A DNA stretch of 35,184 nt from a virus. Positions 15,161 to 21,908 of the stretch are shown here, piece by piece. The stretch lies in IMG/VR virus record IMGVR_UViG_3300025536_000029, positions 1-35,184 of that record; one strand, written 5' to 3'. Below the pieces are notes generated by a model that was not told where the DNA came from, searched no databases, and was given only the letters and a program-made list of their open reading frames with translations. The position numbers and the translations under genes are program-made. Positions within the stretch are counted from its first letter, which is position 1; each line of letters starts with the position of its first letter.

Positions 15161-15493
15161 ATGGACTTCCAGCCCCGTGAACAGAAGCTAAACAATACTG
15201 AGTGGCAAGCAGCACGCAGGCGTGCGATTGCTTCACTAGACCCAGTGTGTGCGATCTGCCATAAATACATTGATGTCACTATACCGATGAAAGATGCCAA
15301 GACTGGCGTGTGGAATGGCTTATCGGTTGAGGTAGACCACATTGTGCCTAGATCACGTGGCGGTGCTTTTTACGCCCTGGAAAACTTGCAACTGACTCAC
15401 AATGTCTGTAACCGCAAAAAGGGCAATAGAATGGACTCAGATTATGAACAGGTCCAGGTGGTCAATCAAGTACCTCAATCAAACCCCTGGTAG
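15161..15493 (+). CDS. HNH endonuclease
   Basis: A 110-residue protein with a clear HNH site: zinc-type C-A-I-C, then V-E-V-D-H-I-V-P-R-S-R-G-G and N-L-Q-L-T-H-N-V-C-N-R-K-K-G. It starts 8 bases after the fibre stop, with no clear RBS. In many phages such nucleases sit near terminase and assist packaging. Here it lies before the lysis genes and a second HNH protein is next to the terminase, so this one may instead be a free-standing mobile nuclease. The two roles cannot be separated from sequence. Confidence 0.85.
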   Translation: MDFQPREQKLNNTEWQAARRRAIASLDPVCAICHKYIDVTIPMKDAKTGVWNGLSVEVDHIVPRSRGGAFYALENLQLTHNVCNRKKGNRMDSDYEQVQVVNQVPQSNPW

Positions 15494-15500
15494 ACATACG

Positions 15501-15509
15501 TGGTATAAT
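15501..15509 (+). promoter_or_regulatory. Extended -10 promoter for the lysis cassette
   Basis: TGG-TATAAT, consensus. The RBS TTGGAGGG follows and ATG is at 15537. Confidence 0.75.
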
Positions 15510-15536
15510 GCTTATATAAATAATTGGAGGGAAATT

Positions 15537-15617
15537 ATGGCTGACGAAAACAACAACGGGGAAATTCACCCAGACGAACTAGAAACTATGGGTCGTGGCG
15601 AAGAGGGAGAAGAGTAG
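15537..15617 (+). CDS. 26-residue EF-hand-like acidic micropeptide
   Basis: A very short gene with the best RBS of the region (TTGGAGGG, 7 bases before ATG). Residues 3-14 read D-E-N-N-N-G-E-I-H-P-D-E, which fits the 12-residue EF-hand calcium loop: Asp at 1, Asn at 3 and 5, Gly at 6, Ile at 8 and Glu at 12. Half of the remaining residues are Glu or Gly (MGRGEEGEE). Its stop codon abuts the endolysin ATG. It could be a calcium-binding modulator of lysis or simply a leader peptide that couples ribosomes to the endolysin gene. I know of no named family for it. Confidence 0.6.
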   Translation: MADENNNGEIHPDELETMGRGEEGEE

Positions 15618-16718
15618 ATGTATTCACTACGGCAGAACCCAGTAACAAAGCATTTTGATGTAGGTCGTGGTGGTAAGACAGTGAACAAAATAGTTGTTCA
15701 CCACGCTGCAACCACTGATTTTGACGGCATTGCCCGTACTTTTAATGGTGACCGTGAAGCGTCAGCGCATTATGGCGTTGGTCGCAACAACAACGTAGAT
15801 CAGTACGTTAGCGAAGCCAACACCGCTTGGCACTGTGGCAACTATCCTGCTAACCAAACATCTATCGGTATTGAAAACGTAAACTCTAGCGGTGGTCCTA
15901 ACTGGGATATTGCCGGTGAAACATTTGAAACGCTAGTAGAACTGGTCCGTGATATTGCCAGCAGGCGTGGTCTATTGCCACTCAAAGTAGGTGTAAACCT
16001 ATTCGGTCATCGTGACTTTCAATCAACGGCTTGCCCTGGGCAGCTGTACGCACGTTTGCAAGAGCTTGCAGATCGTGTAAACGGTGGTTCAGGTGGCGGC
16101 AGTACGCCAACCCCACAGCCAGACAAGAGCAATGACCAAGTGGCTGATGAGGTATTAGCCGGTCAATGGGGAAACAACCCAGAACGCCGTGAGAGGCTTG
16201 TTGCAGCCGGATACGACTATAATGCCATCCAAGCCATCGTAAACAGTCGTGTGGGCAACACAGAAGCCCCACGCAAAGGTAATGAGCAAATTGCTGATGA
16301 AGTAATCGCAGGGGCTTGGGGTAATAACCCTGACCGCCAGAACCGCCTAGCGGCAGCTGGTTACGATTACGCTACCATTCAGAAAATCGTCAATAACAAA
16401 CTTGCATACTCTGATGCTCAACCAGCCAGTGCCAACAATGACCAGCTTGCTGACCAAGTATTGGCTGGCGCATGGGGTAATGGCGATGATCGCCGCAACC
16501 GCTTAGTAGCCGCAGGATATGATTACAACGCCGTACAAAGCATTGTCAATCAACGGCTTGGTCAAACTAGCGTAGGCAAAGCATCTGACGATACTGTGGC
16601 TAACCAAGTCATTCATGGTGACTGGGGCAACGGTGACGAACGCAGAGATCGCTTGACTGCCGCCGGTTACAATTACGGCACGGTTCAAGCATTAGTAAAT
16701 CGTAAGCTAGGTTTGTAG
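15618..16718 (+). CDS. Endolysin: N-acetylmuramoyl-L-alanine amidase with four CW_7 repeats
   Basis: A 366-residue lysin that cuts the amide bond between muramic acid and the stem peptide. The N-terminal Amidase_2 domain (about 15-155) has zinc ligands H28 (in VVHHAATT), H131 (in FGHRDF) and C139 (in TACPG), with E86 in IGIENVN. A GGSGGGSTPTPQP linker leads to four repeats of about 42 residues (about 171-213, 221-263, 272-314, 321-366), each following 'vA.eVi.G.WGn...R..rL.aAGYdY..vQ.iVN'. This is the CW_7/Cpl-7 wall-binding repeat, known to bind muropeptides. There is no signal peptide, so it needs the holin for release. It abuts the micropeptide upstream and is 1 base from the holin-like gene. 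Confidence 0.93.
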   Translation: MYSLRQNPVTKHFDVGRGGKTVNKIVVHHAATTDFDGIARTFNGDREASAHYGVGRNNNVDQYVSEANTAWHCGNYPANQTSIGIENVNSSGGPNWDIAGETFETLVELVRDIASRRGLLPLKVGVNLFGHRDFQSTACPGQLYARLQELADRVNGGSGGGSTPTPQPDKSNDQVADEVLAGQWGNNPERRERLVAAGYDYNAIQAIVNSRVGNTEAPRKGNEQIADEVIAGAWGNNPDRQNRLAAAGYDYATIQKIVNNKLAYSDAQPASANNDQLADQVLAGAWGNGDDRRNRLVAAGYDYNAVQSIVNQRLGQTSVGKASDDTVANQVIHGDWGNGDERRDRLTAAGYNYGTVQALVNRKLGL

Positions 16719-16719
16719 C

Positions 16720-16911
16720 ATGATTGAGCGCATACCACCAAAATACCGCATGGCAATCTATCTATTCACCGGCATTATGTCACCGATAGTTGCGGTCCTA
16801 ACCATGCCAGACATTCACATTTTGCCGTATTGGTTTAGTTTAATCTGGGCAGGTGAAGTAACATTTGCCGGTACTCTTGCTGGTTCAAACGTCAGCAAAC
16901 CTGAGAACTAA
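16720..16911 (+). CDS. Putative holin, two membrane spans
   Basis: A 63-residue protein beginning MIERIPPKYRMAIY, with two hydrophobic segments (about 10-27, IYLFTGIMSPIVAVLTM, and about 32-53, ILPYWFSLIWAGEVTFAGTLAG). It has a short polar hairpin and a charged C-terminus. 'IPPKyR...y' followed by two spans is common to small membrane proteins just after actinophage endolysins. Position one base after the endolysin stop makes a holin role likely: it would form the membrane lesion that frees the amidase. Confidence 0.7.
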   Translation: MIERIPPKYRMAIYLFTGIMSPIVAVLTMPDIHILPYWFSLIWAGEVTFAGTLAGSNVSKPEN

Positions 16912-16935
16912 ATTACTGTTGCAAAAAAATAAATC

Positions 16936-16944
16936 TGCTATAAT
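16936..16944 (+). promoter_or_regulatory. Extended -10 promoter for the GlsB-like gene
   Basis: TGC-TATAAT, consensus, with the very strong RBS AAAGGAGG following before ATG 16969. Confidence 0.7.
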
Positions 16945-16968
16945 GTTGCGCATTAAAGGAGGTTCAAC

Positions 16969-17229
16969 ATGTTATTGACGGTGTTAGCTTGGATCGTTTT
17001 CGGTGGACTAGCCGGTTGGTTAGCCAGCATTGTAGTGGGTAAAGACGGGCAACTAGGCGTAGTTGGCAACGTAATCGTTGGTATCATCGGTGCGTTCATT
17101 GGAGGGTTTTTGTTTCCTCATGATGCTGATACTTTTGATTTTGGTAGTTTTGTGGCTGCTGTCATTGGGGCTATCATACTTTTACTCATAGTCAGTGCTG
17201 TTACACGCAACAACAAACCACGTATTTAA
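16969..17229 (+). CDS. GlsB/YeaQ/YmgE-family membrane protein
   Basis: An 86-residue protein with three hydrophobic helices and the family signature 'GGLAGWLASIVVGKDGQLGVVGNVIVGIIGAFIGGFLF', with Gly-rich packing motifs. Cellular homologues are envelope stress proteins (historically labelled transglycosylase-associated) of unclear function. It has its own strong promoter and RBS, and is followed by a bidirectional terminator, i.e. a self-contained cassette of probable bacterial origin. It may protect the envelope during infection or assist the neighbouring holin; both are inference. Confidence 0.85.
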   Translation: MLLTVLAWIVFGGLAGWLASIVVGKDGQLGVVGNVIVGIIGAFIGGFLFPHDADTFDFGSFVAAVIGAIILLLIVSAVTRNNKPRI

Positions 17230-17240
17230 TTAGTAACCAA

Positions 17241-17270
17241 AAAGACCGCCCTCGCAAAGCGGTCTTTTTT
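17241..17270. terminator. Bidirectional terminator between convergent genes
   Basis: Perfect 9-bp stem AAAGACCGC (17241-17249) / GCGGTCTTT (17259-17267) with T run on the plus strand and A run upstream that serves as T run for the leftward HNH gene. Confidence 0.92.
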
Positions 17271-17307
17271 ATTGGTCAGTTTTGGTTTTGAAGACTGAAT
17301 ACATTTA

Positions 17308-17754
17308 TTATACGACAGGTGGTTTTACTTGGTCAAGTGACCGGCTGCCTTTCATTTCGTTGCAGTAGCCACAGGCTGGCTGTAGGTTGGCTTGGGTGAA
17401 CTTTTTAGTACCGTCACGGGTTCGTGATACTACATGGTCCAACGTCAGCATACCAATCCCCCAGCTTAGCTTCTCTGGGTCTACTGTGAGCTTTGGCGTA
17501 CACCAGGGGTGTATTCGCAAGTAGCAATACCAAAAGCCATCACCATCTGGTGGGTTCTTTCTGATCCAGGTGGCACGGGTTATAAACCACTGTTTAGTTT
17601 GTTTGCCCACCTTTTTTAATGGTGTGCGCTTCATACCGACTTTGCGTTTCAGCGCAACTTTGGGGTTGGCTGGGCAAGCGTATGGGAAGTGATTTGGTTT
17701 TGGGTCTTGACAAAATTTGCAGGTTTTCTTTGGAAATCTATCTAAGCCTGGCAC
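17308..17754 (-). CDS. HNH endonuclease, leftward, next to terminase
   Basis: A 148-residue protein. The N-terminus has a C-x2-C pair and a further Cys (CKFCQDPKPNHFPYAC), a basic linker (KRTPLKKVGKQTK) and an HNH site: T-L-D-H-V-V-S-R-T-R-D-G and N-L-Q-P-A-C-G-Y-C-N-E-M-K-G-S. HNH proteins near terminases stimulate DNA cutting during packaging in several phages. GTG 17754 is chosen because AAAGGAGGG lies 5 bases upstream; a longer frame to 17787 would run through that RBS and the -10 box. It is transcribed away from the ParB-terminase operon and ends at the shared terminator. Confidence 0.85.
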   Translation of the reverse strand: MPGLDRFPKKTCKFCQDPKPNHFPYACPANPKVALKRKVGMKRTPLKKVGKQTKQWFITRATWIRKNPPDGDGFWYCYLRIHPWCTPKLTVDPEKLSWGIGMLTLDHVVSRTRDGTKKFTQANLQPACGYCNEMKGSRSLDQVKPPVV

Positions 17755-17778
17755 TGTTTCCCTCCTTTGAATACTTTT

Positions 17779-17784
17779 ATTATA
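17779..17784 (-). promoter_or_regulatory. -10 box for the leftward HNH gene
   Basis: On the minus strand GTG-TATAAT, about 24 bases before GTG 17754, with the RBS AAAGGAGGG between. It is only 16 bases from the divergent plus-strand box, so the two promoters probably exclude each other. Confidence 0.6.
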
Positions 17785-17797
17785 CACTTATTGGTTA

Positions 17798-17806
17798 TGT
17801 TATAAT
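17798..17806 (+). promoter_or_regulatory. Extended -10 promoter for the ParB-terminase operon
   Basis: TGT-TATAAT. The leader has a small hairpin CGAG/CTCG (17831-17843), then AGGGGAAG before ATG 17865. Confidence 0.7.
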
Positions 17807-17864
17807 CACCATAGGCAACCAACGCATATACGAGAACTACTCGGTTAAGAAAGGGGAAGATGCA

Positions 17865-18353
17865 ATGGCTACAAAAGAGGTCTATGTTGAGATTAAAGTT
17901 ATGCCACTCAAAGAGCTGGTCCATAACGAACGTAACCCACGATACATCAAGAGCAAAAAACACCGTGAGCTGATGGACTCCCTAAAAGAGTTCCCAGAAA
18001 TGAAGCTGTTACGGGAAATTGTAGTTGATGAAAACAACCTGATCTTAGCAGGTGACAAACGCTGTTATGCGTTAGAAGAGCTTGGTTATGCAGAAGTCAC
18101 CGTAAAACAGGTGTTCAACCTGAGCCAAGCTAAAAAAGACGAATTCATTGCCAAAGATAACATTCATCACGGTGAATGGGATACTGATAAAATTGCCAAC
18201 GAATGGAACGCCGAACAGTTGCAAGACTGGGGTGTGCCTAAGTTCAAGACTGGCGGTGATATGCCTGGCAACAACGGTAACAGCTATAAAAATCATGAGG
18301 TAACATGCCCAGAGTGTGGGCATCACTTTGAACTATCTGAGTCAGAAGAATAA
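17865..18353 (+). CDS. ParB/Srx-like domain protein with C-terminal CxxC
   Basis: A 162-residue protein. The ParB-like fold covers residues about 8-90: 'MPLKELVHNERNPR', 'LREIVVDENNLILAGDKRCYALEELGYAEVTVKQV'. The conserved AGDKR (62-66) stands for the G-x-RR box that binds CTP or phosphate in the family. The C-terminus has CPEC (148-151) with HHFEL, half of a zinc ribbon. Such proteins often accompany phage terminases and methyltransferases; roles proposed include DNA binding and nuclease or CTPase activity. It is first in an operon with both terminase subunits. Confidence 0.8.
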   Translation: MATKEVYVEIKVMPLKELVHNERNPRYIKSKKHRELMDSLKEFPEMKLLREIVVDENNLILAGDKRCYALEELGYAEVTVKQVFNLSQAKKDEFIAKDNIHHGEWDTDKIANEWNAEQLQDWGVPKFKTGGDMPGNNGNSYKNHEVTCPECGHHFELSESEE

Positions 18354-18368
18354 CCCAGGCTTTTTACT

Positions 18369-19130
18369 ATGCCCAAAAAAAGTAGCAAGCCTGTTGGTGA
18401 CAGTGGGGCTTTAGCCCCGAAGAAACCCGTTACAAAAAACGGTAAGGCTACTAAGGCTGTCAAAAAACCAGCCCAGAAAGCGAACAAAAAAGTTGCTCAA
18501 CCCAAAATAACCGATATGCAGTTTATGGCATGGTTCATGAAACAGAAGCAAGCAACATTCTTGCGCATGACCGAAGAGTGGAATGAAGAAAACCTAAAGA
18601 TAACTCTAAAAAATCATGCCGACTATGACGGCTGGCTAAACTATTTCAAAACATTGCCGGTCAATAAACTCAAAATTCTATCTGACACGGGGCTAGACAT
18701 TCTACCGGCAGAGGCATACGCTGCACTGTCATTTTGGCGTGACATGATGATTAACCCAAGCCGAATTAAAAACATTCACCGTGCTGGTCTTACTACTGGC
18801 AAGCAAGAAAAAACCATTGTAGATTTTGCCAATGCCAATGACCGGCTTGGTGTGCTAGAGGGAATACGCCAGATGCTTGCTAAGAAAATGGTTGAGGGTA
18901 CTGGCGCACGTGATGCTGGGCAGCTGTCAGCCCAAATGATGGAAGTTATGACCCAGATAGAAATATACAAGCGTAGGCAAGCACCAAAGGCTGAAACAAC
19001 GCTAGGTGCGCTAATGTCTGATATGGGTGATATTAAAGCAAAACGCCCAAGCAAAAACGGTGGCGGCGCACGGCACACTAGCTTTGCATCAAGAGTGACT
19101 ATAGAAGATGTGGAGGCAACCAATGGTTAA
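18369..19130 (+). CDS. Terminase small subunit
   Basis: A 253-residue protein. The N-terminal 45 residues are Lys/Pro/Ala-rich and probably disordered and DNA-binding. They are followed by helical segments and a C-terminal part 'RLGVLEGIRQMLAKKMVEGTGARDAGQLSAQMMEVMTQIEIYKRR', a helix pair typical of small terminases of actinophage type, which form rings and recognise the packaging site. It overlaps the large subunit by 8 bases, which supports the call. The segment LARM-like 'AYAALSFWRDMMINPSRIKNIHRAG' is unusual for the family and has no assigned role. Confidence 0.75.
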   Translation: MPKKSSKPVGDSGALAPKKPVTKNGKATKAVKKPAQKANKKVAQPKITDMQFMAWFMKQKQATFLRMTEEWNEENLKITLKNHADYDGWLNYFKTLPVNKLKILSDTGLDILPAEAYAALSFWRDMMINPSRIKNIHRAGLTTGKQEKTIVDFANANDRLGVLEGIRQMLAKKMVEGTGARDAGQLSAQMMEVMTQIEIYKRRQAPKAETTLGALMSDMGDIKAKRPSKNGGGARHTSFASRVTIEDVEATNG

Positions 19131-20631
19131 AACTAAAAAGAAGCGTTACGGCAATCAGAAGCCACGCCTAGATCAATTCAATAATGGTGACGTTTGGCTG
19201 GCTGATAAAACCTTGCAGCTTATGGAAGCCTACGGCATCAAGCTGTTGGACTGGCAGAAAGCAATCATATTGCGCTGGCTGGCTGTGTATTGGGATGATG
19301 ATGAACAACGCTGGAAATGGTCAAACCCCAAAGTTGGGCTGCTTGTGCCACGCCAGAACGGTAAGACCGAGATTATTATTGCCCGTATTATTGGCGGCAT
19401 GATCTTCATGAACGAAGCCCTAATTTATACCGCCCACTCTGACAAAACAGTTGATGAAGTTAAACGCCGTGTGCAGACGTTCTTTTATTCAGCAAAAGAA
19501 GAGATACGCAACCTGCTAACGCAGGAGTTTGATAAAGAGCCAAAGAGCCTAGACTACCTAGAATTGCGTGACGGTGGGCGTTGTGTATTCCGAACCCGAA
19601 CCCGAACCGGCGGCTTGGGTACGACCAACGATACGCTGATCCTAGACGAAGCCCAAGAAGAAACCGATGCGCAGCAGGAGGCGTTGCTACCCACCATTTC
19701 AGCCGGTAAAAGCCAGAACCAACAAATCATCCGTGCCGGTACGCCACCAAGTGGTGGTGGGCAGGGCACGGTGTTCATTCGTATTAGGCAGAACGTTATT
19801 GACGGCAAAGACCATGAAACCTGCTGGCAGGAGTGGTCCGTTGAGTTACTTACTGATCCAAGCGATGAAGAGGCTTGGTACGATGCCAACCCGTCACTGG
19901 GCTACCACCTGATGTTAATGGCGGTCCGTAACGAAGCCAAAGATATGGCGATAGACAGTTTCAACAAAATGCGTCTGGGCTGGATAGCAGGCAAAGAAAG
20001 CAAACGTGCCATTAGTGATGAACTATGGTCACAGCTGTCTATTGAAAAGGTAACGCTAGAACCTAGCCCCAGATATGTGTACTGTGTGAAGTTTGCCCCA
20101 GACGGCAGCGCAGTCAGTCTGGGCATTGGCATCTACATGCCGAACGATATACCGCACGTTGAGCTGGTTGAGCGTAAACCTATGAGTGCCGGTACAAGCT
20201 GGATAACAAATTGGTTGTTTGCCAAAGCATCTGGGCAGGATAAAAAGCGTTGGCGTATGGCAGCCAAAGTCATAATAGACGGCGCAAGTGGCACACAGCT
20301 GCTTGTAGAAGAGCTTGTACGCACCGATAGGCGAATTAGTAGAAAGATACTCACACCAAACGTTAAACAGGCTGGTGCGGCTTATGGTGGCTTTCAGACT
20401 GCTATTGAAACGCAGCAACTCACGCATTTTGACCAACCAGCATTAAATGGCAGCATTAAAACAGCCAAGAAGCGTAGCATTGGTAAAGACGGGGCGTTTG
20501 GTTATTCAAGCATGAACCCAGACTTTCAGATTGACCCGACTGAGTGTGCAGCTTTCTGCCATTATGGTGCGCTCAACTACGCTAAAAACTACAAAACTGC
20601 TGGTGGTTCTAGTCAGAGGGTTAGTGTATAA
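19123..20631 (+). CDS. Terminase large subunit
   Basis: A 502-residue packaging motor. The ATPase domain has a terminase-type Walker A, V-P-R-Q-N-G-K-T (about 75-82), and Walker B, L-I-L-D-E (172-176), preceded by 'RTRTGGLGTTNDT'. The nuclease domain is in the second half, with acidic strands such as 'YCVKFAPDGSAVSLGIGI' (residues around 310-330) and 'MAAKVIIDGASGTQLL'. GGAGG at 19110 fixes ATG 19123 as start. The ATPase motif R-Q-N-G-K-T is typical of large subunits in phages of Gram-positive hosts. The gene is 19 kb from the portal in this window, or about 20 kb around a circle. Confidence 0.93.
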   Translation: MVKTKKKRYGNQKPRLDQFNNGDVWLADKTLQLMEAYGIKLLDWQKAIILRWLAVYWDDDEQRWKWSNPKVGLLVPRQNGKTEIIIARIIGGMIFMNEALIYTAHSDKTVDEVKRRVQTFFYSAKEEIRNLLTQEFDKEPKSLDYLELRDGGRCVFRTRTRTGGLGTTNDTLILDEAQEETDAQQEALLPTISAGKSQNQQIIRAGTPPSGGGQGTVFIRIRQNVIDGKDHETCWQEWSVELLTDPSDEEAWYDANPSLGYHLMLMAVRNEAKDMAIDSFNKMRLGWIAGKESKRAISDELWSQLSIEKVTLEPSPRYVYCVKFAPDGSAVSLGIGIYMPNDIPHVELVERKPMSAGTSWITNWLFAKASGQDKKRWRMAAKVIIDGASGTQLLVEELVRTDRRISRKILTPNVKQAGAAYGGFQTAIETQQLTHFDQPALNGSIKTAKKRSIGKDGAFGYSSMNPDFQIDPTECAAFCHYGALNYAKNYKTAGGSSQRVSV

Positions 20632-20632
20632 T
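20627..20632 (+). promoter_or_regulatory. -10 box at the end of the large terminase gene
   Basis: TATAAT (preceded by GTG) spans the terminase stop codon. It could start the small RNA at about 20639. Confidence 0.45.
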
Positions 20633-20638
20633 CGCCAA

Positions 20639-20730
20639 CAGGTTAATGCGCCGTAAGACACGCATTAGCTCAGAACTCCAATTCGGCAACAAAAAAGCAC
20701 CCGTTGGCATAAAGCCGGTAGGGTGCTTTT
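20639..20730 (+). ncRNA. Candidate small RNA or structured 3' end of terminase mRNA
   Basis: It has a 7-bp hairpin TAATGCG (20644-20650) / CGCATTA (20661-20667), a linker, and then an intrinsic terminator. A TATAAT box seven bases before the presumed start would make it an independent RNA of about 90 bases. No reading frame of note. It may instead be only the terminator region of the terminase operon. Confidence 0.4.
20694..20730 (+). terminator. Rho-independent terminator of the terminase operon
   Basis: Stem AAAGCACCC (20694-20702) / GGGTGCTTT (20721-20729) with an inner GGC/GCC and T run. Confidence 0.9.
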
Positions 20731-20738
20731 GCTATAAT
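20730..20738 (+). promoter_or_regulatory. Extended -10 promoter for the 20.74 kb structured RNA
   Basis: TTGC-TATAAT immediately after the terminator (TGC is shared with the T run). The expected start is within two bases of the closing stem at 20743. Confidence 0.6.
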
Positions 20739-20742
20739 GATT

Positions 20743-20837
20743 GTGCTAGGGATATGCAAATCAAAAGCGATTGCCTATAAGCAGTGACAGGGAAAGTACA
20801 CCCTTGATTAGCAGAGTGAAACACCTGCCCCTAGCAC
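20743..20837 (+). ncRNA. Candidate structured RNA with 9-bp closing stem
   Basis: The closing stem GTGCTAGGG (20743-20751) / CCCTAGCAC (20829-20837) is perfect. Inside are P2, 20752-20762 with 20769-20778 (about 9 pairs, one bulge, one mismatch), P3, GCAGTG (20781-20786) with CACCTGC (20822-20828), and nested P4, CAGGG/CCCTTG (20788-20806). The promoter ends just before the stem. No poly-T follows; instead a leaderless-gene promoter starts 10 bases after the stem. It may be a free RNA or a cis element for the next gene. Confidence 0.6.
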
Positions 20838-20843
20838 CAGCAC

Positions 20844-20852
20844 TGCTATACT
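20844..20852 (+). promoter_or_regulatory. Extended -10 promoter giving a leaderless mRNA
   Basis: TGC-TATACT, six bases before ATG 20859. The sequence TGCTATAMTWTGCTTATGGA is shared with the promoter and start at 27967-27986. Confidence 0.7.
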
Positions 20853-20858
20853 ATGCTT

Positions 20859-21020
20859 ATGGATAAAGAACCAAACATAGAAAACGTACTCTACATTGAC
20901 GAATACCCAGAGTTGCAAAAACGTGTTTGGTTGCGAAGACTAAATCATCAGCGGCAAGTGGGTGAAACCGCACTTACGTTAATACTGACATTCCCCACGC
21001 CGCCAGATGGTGCAGCATGA
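20859..21020 (+). CDS. Unknown 53-residue protein, leaderless gene
   Basis: The protein starts MDKEPNIENVLYIDEYPELQK and continues with a basic helix (RVWLRRLNHQRQ) and a hydrophobic strand (TALTLILTF), ending PTPPDGAA. No family is recognised. Support comes from the promoter placed exactly for a leaderless start, the ATGA overlap with the next small gene and the lack of any competing frame. It follows the structured RNA at 20743, which may regulate it. Confidence 0.6.
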   Translation: MDKEPNIENVLYIDEYPELQKRVWLRRLNHQRQVGETALTLILTFPTPPDGAA

Positions 21021-21124
21021 TTATTTATGAGTGCGAACAGCACTATAGCCAGTTAGCACCAGGAAAGTGCCTGATCTGCCATGCCAAGCTAGTTAGTAGA
21101 TATATACAAACTCAGAAGCGTTAG
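21017..21124 (+). CDS. 35-residue zinc-ribbon-like protein
   Basis: A tiny protein, MIIYECEQHYSQLAPGKCLI..., with ligands C6 (in YECEQH), H9, C18, C21 and H22. The pattern C-x2-H ... C-x2-C-H fits a minimal zinc ribbon. It is translated by ATGA overlap with the 53-residue gene before it. Its end overlaps the leftward hydrolase gene tail to tail by 32 bases. Such mini zinc proteins are common in phages, usually as regulators, but its role here is unknown. Confidence 0.5.
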   Translation: MIIYECEQHYSQLAPGKCLICHAKLVSRYIQTQKR

Positions 21125-21830
21125 CGGTCCGTGTATTGACGTTGCCCCAACCGGCAAGCGCATTCATTTCAGAGATTGTGATTTTACCACCACCATCAAC
21201 ACTTTCAACATAGACCACATGACCAAGTGCGCCACGGGTAGTAGTGCCGACTGCACCAGGTCGTGGCTCAGTACCAACCGGCAAGCCTTGCTTTTGTGCA
21301 TTCCAATACCACATGTTTGCGTTGCCCAGTGTGTTAGGGATAGAAGCACCACGCCGGTTCTTCACGTACCATGTGCAATATCCATAGTCGTATGTATTAC
21401 TGCCGTCATAGCTTTGCTGAGGGGCTACACCAGGAGTTTCTTTGGGTAACTGCACTTGTTCTGGTATTTCTCTTGCAAGCACCTCAGACGGCTCAGGAAC
21501 AGTTATTTGGTCGCCTGGGTGAATAATATCTGGGTTGGTCAGCTGAGTGTTTTTAGCCCACAGGCGTTGCCACTCTACGTTGTGCGCAGTACCAATCTTA
21601 GTTAGGTTGTCGCCATCAACCACCGTGTATACCACTGGCTTTGGTGGTTCAACTGGCTTGGTGGGCTTTGGTTCTGCTACCAGGGTAGATATAGCCAAAG
21701 GCTTTAATTCGTATAGATTGTTGCCAAAAAGTTTGTCTAGATCGGTTTGGTTGCTAACCGGTTGAGCTAGTGCGGTGGCAGGCGTTGTGAGCAATGCGAT
21801 TGCCACTGCTAGTGTGGTTAGACGTTTCAT
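21093..21830 (-). CDS. Secreted LysM-CHAP peptidoglycan hydrolase
   Basis: A 245-residue protein with a Sec signal peptide (MKRLTTLAVAIALLTTPATALA, probable cleavage after residue 22). Next come a Pro-rich linker (52-66), a LysM wall-binding domain (about 67-112, 'VYTVVDGDNLTKIGTAHNVEWQRL') and a C-terminal CHAP peptidase (about 143-245) with catalytic C152 (YGYCTWYV), H204 (ALGHVVYVE) and E221/N223 (ISEMNA). CHAP enzymes cut peptide or amide bonds in peptidoglycan. The architecture and the 'CTWYvknRR' / 'ISEMN' wording resemble Saccharibacteria proteins. ATG 21830 is chosen over 21845 because GAGG lies 9 bases before it. It is transcribed alone and leftward. Confidence 0.9.
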   Translation of the reverse strand: MKRLTTLAVAIALLTTPATALAQPVSNQTDLDKLFGNNLYELKPLAISTLVAEPKPTKPVEPPKPVVYTVVDGDNLTKIGTAHNVEWQRLWAKNTQLTNPDIIHPGDQITVPEPSEVLAREIPEQVQLPKETPGVAPQQSYDGSNTYDYGYCTWYVKNRRGASIPNTLGNANMWYWNAQKQGLPVGTEPRPGAVGTTTRGALGHVVYVESVDGGGKITISEMNALAGWGNVNTRTANASEFVYIY

Positions 21831-21899
21831 AATCATGAGCCTCATGTGACAGTCGTTAGCGTGGCTCTACTTGTTACTCCATATTAAAGTTACCTGCCG

Positions 21900-21908
21900 A
21901 GTATAACA
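21900..21908 (-). promoter_or_regulatory. Extended -10 promoter for the LysM-CHAP gene
   Basis: Minus strand TGT-TATACT with TTGACA (21925-21930) 19 bases upstream. It is flanked by a 5-bp inverted repeat, ACCTG/CAGGT. Confidence 0.65.

Noticed and set aside
17755-17787. Longer start for the leftward HNH gene
   Set aside because: The extension translates the RBS and most of the -10 box.
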